The position numbers were made by a program, and so were the translations under genes. Of a stretch of 8,792 bases of DNA, positions 6,759 to 8,792 are shown piece after piece. The stretch is from positions 1-8,792 of the forward strand of contig JAENXH010000040.1 in the NCBI GenBank assembly GCA_016649585.1, in the 5' to 3' direction. Below the pieces are notes generated by a model. The model was not told where the DNA came from. It saw only the letters and a list, made by a program, of their open reading frames with translations, and searched no databases. The first letter of the stretch is position 1. Each line of letters opens with the position of its first letter. Origin of the DNA: Methanosarcinales archaeon (GTDB lineage: Archaea; Halobacteriota; Syntropharchaeia; Alkanophagales; Methanospirareceae).

Positions 6759-6902
6759 TTGGATTGCCAAAGGTATCGCGCGAAAAACGAAGCCTATAAA
6801 AAGAGTTTAAGGTTGAATGCAGCACTGAAAGAAGAACTTTGGCATAAGGACCCCATAGACTTTGATGTGTGGCTCAGCGAGGGAGGGGGAATAGAAACAT
6901 GA
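6759..6902 (+). CDS. small ORF (47 codons), overlaps next start as ATGA
   Basis: Between the aminotransferase and the next gene a frame is open from 6741 to a TGA at 6900-6902. The only start codon giving a useful length is TTG at 6759, five bases from the aminotransferase stop; TTG at 6813 would give 29 residues. There is no ATG in frame. The product is charged and helix-prone, with RYRAKNEAYKKSLRLNAALK near residues 5-24 and DPIDFDVWL at 31-39, and one Cys at residue 3. I recognise no family. Its stop overlaps the following ATG (6899) in the ATGA arrangement typical of translationally coupled genes, and the ribosome-binding site of that gene lies inside it. Weak points are the TTG start and lack of a visible ribosome-binding site. 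It may be a small partner of the next protein, a decayed gene end, or chance. Confidence 0.4.
   Translation: MDCQRYRAKNEAYKKSLRLNAALKEELWHKDPIDFDVWLSEGGGIET
6881..6889 (+). promoter_or_regulatory. ribosome-binding site deciding the start at 6899
   Basis: The purine run GGGAGGGGG at 6881-6889 ends 9 bases before the ATG at 6899. It favours that ATG over the in-frame GTG at 6869, which has no such element upstream. Confidence 0.7.
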
Positions 6903-7780
6903 AACAATCAGAAGAGGATACTAAACTGTTTTATAAACTGTATCGGGCATTGCTCGTTTACACAAACCAGCAAAAAGGCATAATTAGGAGCGTAACCACC
7001 GTTGACGAGTTCATGCAATTACCATCCAAAGAGATAAACAAAATCAGAGAAGCCTTATACGAGCAACCAGAATTGATTGATGCTTTTGTGCAGGAGAACC
7101 TTTTCAATTTCTCGCAGGACGAGTTGGAGATAGTTCGCAGTTGGAATAACTTCCTTAAGGCTGAGTTCTATTTGTTCCGCTATCTCAAGAAGTATGCGAT
7201 CTTTCTCGATAACCGTTCGCCACCAAAGGCGTATGGTGTGCTTGCACTTGTGAGTGATTTCCAGAATATCGTTAGCCAAAAACTTCCGGTTTACCTCAAA
7301 GCAGTTCTTCTGCCTTTTAAAGGTCAAATTATCTACGATGGCATCTTGATTCCCTCCCCCGTCAGTTTCGGTCCGGGTATTCGACGAGATTTGAAAGAGA
7401 GGTATCAAGAAGCGAAAGCGAGATTTGGCATTATTACCTCTCTTCCGTGGGTGGAGATAAAAGATAGCGACGAAGAGCGCTTAAAAGCATATTTGAGCAG
7501 TGAAGCGACGCGACTGAAATATGGAGATAAGATAGACGGGCGGATTAAGAAGGATCCAAGCCTTTTAAGTGTTTATCATCAGGAGATGGGCAAAGTTCAT
7601 GCACGGACGTATGGTAGATGCTTATCAAAGATAGGGCTGAGGAATGCCTGGTTTGCGATACTCGAGGGCGAGGTAGTCGCAGGTGGGTGCACGCGGGCAG
7701 AAGTTGAGCGAATTCTGGATGAGATTATACCGTTGGATAAGAGGGGTTTTGCATATGTATTCCACCTGAAGGGGAAGTAG
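6899..7780 (+). CDS. conserved-looking hypothetical protein, 293 aa
   Basis: I do not recognise this protein with confidence. From the ATG at 6899 it has 293 residues, is soluble, and lacks a signal peptide or membrane helix. The first 105 residues are helical and charged. The central part (132-182) has strong motif character: YLKAVLLPFKGQIIYDG at 132-148, VSFGPGIRR at 155-163, and ARFGIITSLPW at 174-184. I loosely recall similar strings in uncharacterised bacterial and archaeal proteins, sometimes beside SEC-C type zinc motifs, but no such motif is visible here. The C-terminal 90 residues carry HARTYGRCLSKIG at 234-246, and C241 and C264 are the only cysteines. A GTG at 6869 would add ten residues, but the ribosome-binding site favours 6899. 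It overlaps the small ORF upstream by 4 bases and precedes the HAD gene by 7, so all three are probably co-translated. Confidence 0.8.
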   Translation: MKQSEEDTKLFYKLYRALLVYTNQQKGIIRSVTTVDEFMQLPSKEINKIREALYEQPELIDAFVQENLFNFSQDELEIVRSWNNFLKAEFYLFRYLKKYAIFLDNRSPPKAYGVLALVSDFQNIVSQKLPVYLKAVLLPFKGQIIYDGILIPSPVSFGPGIRRDLKERYQEAKARFGIITSLPWVEIKDSDEERLKAYLSSEATRLKYGDKIDGRIKKDPSLLSVYHQEMGKVHARTYGRCLSKIGLRNAWFAILEGEVVAGGCTRAEVERILDEIIPLDKRGFAYVFHLKGK

Positions 7781-7787
7781 TGAGAAG

Positions 7788-8477
7788 ATGTTACGAGCTG
7801 GGCAAGCACGGGAAGACATAAAAGTGGTCTCTTTTGACGTTGACGGCACGTTAGTGAGCCCTGGATTTGTAGATTGCGTTTGGCTGCAAGGAATCCCGAA
7901 GGCTTATGCAGAGAAGGAAGGTTTGAGCTTTGAGCAGGCATTTGAATATGTAAAGAGCGAGTATGATAAGATCGGGGAGCACCGGATAGAGTGGTATAAC
8001 ATAGATTACTGGCTGCGGAAGTTCGACCTGGACATCCCGTACGAGCGGCTCTTCAAGAAATACGAAGACGAGATAATGATATACGAAGAAGTAGAAAGTG
8101 TTTTGGCCGTGCTGGAAGAAGAAGGCTACGAGCTGATATTAAGCTCAAATGCGGCAAATGAATTCATCGAATTCCAGATTGAACCTATCAAAAGATTCTT
8201 TTCGCATGTGTTCTCGGCAACGTCTGATTTCGGCGAGGTAAAGAAGACAAACGGGTTCTTTGCACGCGTGTGCGAGATTCTGGACGTGAAGCCACAGGCG
8301 GTTGTTCATACCGGTGACCATTGGGTGTTTGATTTTCTCAATCCACGCAAGATCGGCATAACTGCGTATTATCTGGATAGAGCGCGAAAAAGGAACGTAA
8401 CGGATGAGGTAAGAAAAGAGGATGATGAATTTGTTATAAGCGATTTAAGCGAGCTTCTCGATGATCCTGATTGTTAG
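7788..8477 (+). CDS. HAD-superfamily phosphohydrolase
   Basis: A 229-residue cytosolic HAD hydrolase. Motif I FDVDGT gives the nucleophile D17 and acid/base D19. Motif II is LILSSN at 116-121, motif III is the lysine at 152 or 153 in EVKKTNGFF, and motif IV is TGDHWVFDF at 175-183, with metal ligands D177 and D182. Between motifs I and II (about 24-105) lies a helical type 1 cap. All catalytic residues are present. Relatives hydrolyse small phosphate esters such as phosphoglycolate or phosphoserine; the substrate cannot be read directly. Standing in an operon with a class V aminotransferase makes an amino-acid or glyoxylate-related phosphate ester plausible, as inference only. The ATG is 7 bases after the previous stop with only a weak purine-rich stretch ahead, which fits coupled translation. 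The C-terminus ends in an acidic stretch and Cys229. Confidence 0.88.
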   Translation: MLRAGQAREDIKVVSFDVDGTLVSPGFVDCVWLQGIPKAYAEKEGLSFEQAFEYVKSEYDKIGEHRIEWYNIDYWLRKFDLDIPYERLFKKYEDEIMIYEEVESVLAVLEEEGYELILSSNAANEFIEFQIEPIKRFFSHVFSATSDFGEVKKTNGFFARVCEILDVKPQAVVHTGDHWVFDFLNPRKIGITAYYLDRARKRNVTDEVRKEDDEFVISDLSELLDDPDC

Positions 8478-8570
8478 TTAGCTCGTGGCTCGATTTGCAA
8501 TTGTGTATAACTTATCAACCTTATTTACCAAAGATTGCAACTTTATTGAACGAAAATCATAAACGCACGC

Positions 8571-8586
8571 CTCCTTTATATTTTTA
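8571..8586 (+). promoter_or_regulatory. putative TATA box for the threonine synthase-like gene
   Basis: TTTATAT at 8575-8581, preceded by a C/T-rich CTCC and followed by a T-rich run, is a good archaeal TATA match in the gap after the HAD gene. A start near 8604 would leave a leader of about 27 bases before the ATG at 8632. It suggests this gene is transcribed separately from the aminotransferase operon. Confidence 0.5.
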
Positions 8587-8631
8587 TTCTCTCTATCATT
8601 AAATACATACCATTGACGTGAAGGTTTAGCC

Positions 8632-8792
8632 ATGAAAGAATACGAGGTAGAATGCATACGATGCGGCGCACGCTTTTCCAAGGATGATATAGTATACACC
8701 TGCGGTAAATGCGGCGGTTTGCTGGATATAAAGTATGATTATTCCGAAGTAGATGCAGGGAGAATCGTCAACGCGAAGGGAGAAGGCGTGTG
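8632..8792 (+). CDS. thrC: threonine synthase-like protein, 5' end only
   Basis: Only the first 53 codons lie in the window; the gene continues past the right edge. The N-terminus has two CxxC knuckles, C8/C11 and C24/C27, followed by GGLLDIKYDY, the zinc-ribbon head found on archaeal threonine synthases. Threonine synthase is a fold-type II PLP enzyme that converts O-phosphohomoserine to threonine and phosphate. Its close paralogue cysteate synthase, which makes cysteate from phosphoserine and sulfite for coenzyme M in some methanogens, has a related sequence; the catalytic domain needed to tell them apart is outside the window. A weak GTGAAGG lies about 7 bases before the ATG. The preceding TATA box and 154-bp gap suggest its own promoter. 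Confidence 0.75.
   Translation, partial: MKEYEVECIRCGARFSKDDIVYTCGKCGGLLDIKYDYSEVDAGRIVNAKGEGV

Noticed and set aside
6869..6898. GTG at 6869 as the start of the 293-residue protein
   Set aside because: The ten extra residues (Arg/Gly/Asn-rich) are translated from the ribosome-binding site itself, no such site precedes 6869, and the ATG at 6899 is well placed.
8495..8540. Inverted repeat TTGCAAT / ATTGCAA in the gap after the HAD gene
   Set aside because: Only 7 bp with a 32-base loop in A/T-rich DNA; not enough for a terminator or operator call.

Overview
The window looks like chromosomal DNA from a euryarchaeon of the methanogen/ANME-like lineages. The evidence is two archaeal-type ribosomal proteins (eS4, found only in archaea and eukaryotes, and the archaeal form of uL5), a double-ring CDC48/VAT ATPase, a DUF1638 protein of the kind common in methanogens, and TATA-box promoters with very short leaders. 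The exact lineage is inferred and cannot be fixed from this sequence. No tRNA, rRNA, CRISPR array, transposase or phage gene was seen.

Left half, minus strand (about 5480 down to 97). Five genes and one gene remnant run the same way: cdc48, rps4e, rpl5, a DUF1638 protein, a small integral-membrane acyltransferase of the DUF1624 (heparan-alpha-glucosaminide N-acetyltransferase-like) type, and a C-terminal scrap of a second DUF1638 gene. The eS4-uL5 pair is normally embedded in the large spc-type ribosomal operon. Here it sits between cdc48 and unrelated genes, so the usual neighbours (uL24 before, uS14 and uS8 after) are missing. The scrap at 97-213 aligns without gaps to the end of the intact DUF1638 gene, with differences concentrated at codon third positions, so it derives from a paralogue that had evolved as a coding gene.

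Centre (5479-5578). A 100-bp divergent promoter region carries a TATA element for each direction, serving cdc48 on the left and an aminotransferase on the right.

Right half, plus strand (5579-8477). A probable four-gene operon holds a class V PLP aminotransferase, a previously easy-to-miss 47-codon ORF whose stop overlaps the next start as ATGA, a 293-residue protein of unknown function, and a HAD-superfamily phosphohydrolase. After a 154-bp gap with its own TATA element, the 5' end of a threonine synthase-like gene (Zn-ribbon N-terminus) runs off the window. Aminotransferase, HAD phosphatase and a phosphoamino-acid lyase family member together suggest serine/phosphoserine or threonine metabolism, but this is inference from context.

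Nothing here is a clear new defence or mobile system. The points most worth a second look are the DUF1638 remnant and the repeat pair enclosing the acyltransferase, the translationally coupled small ORF with its unknown partner, and the relocated eS4-uL5 pair behind cdc48.
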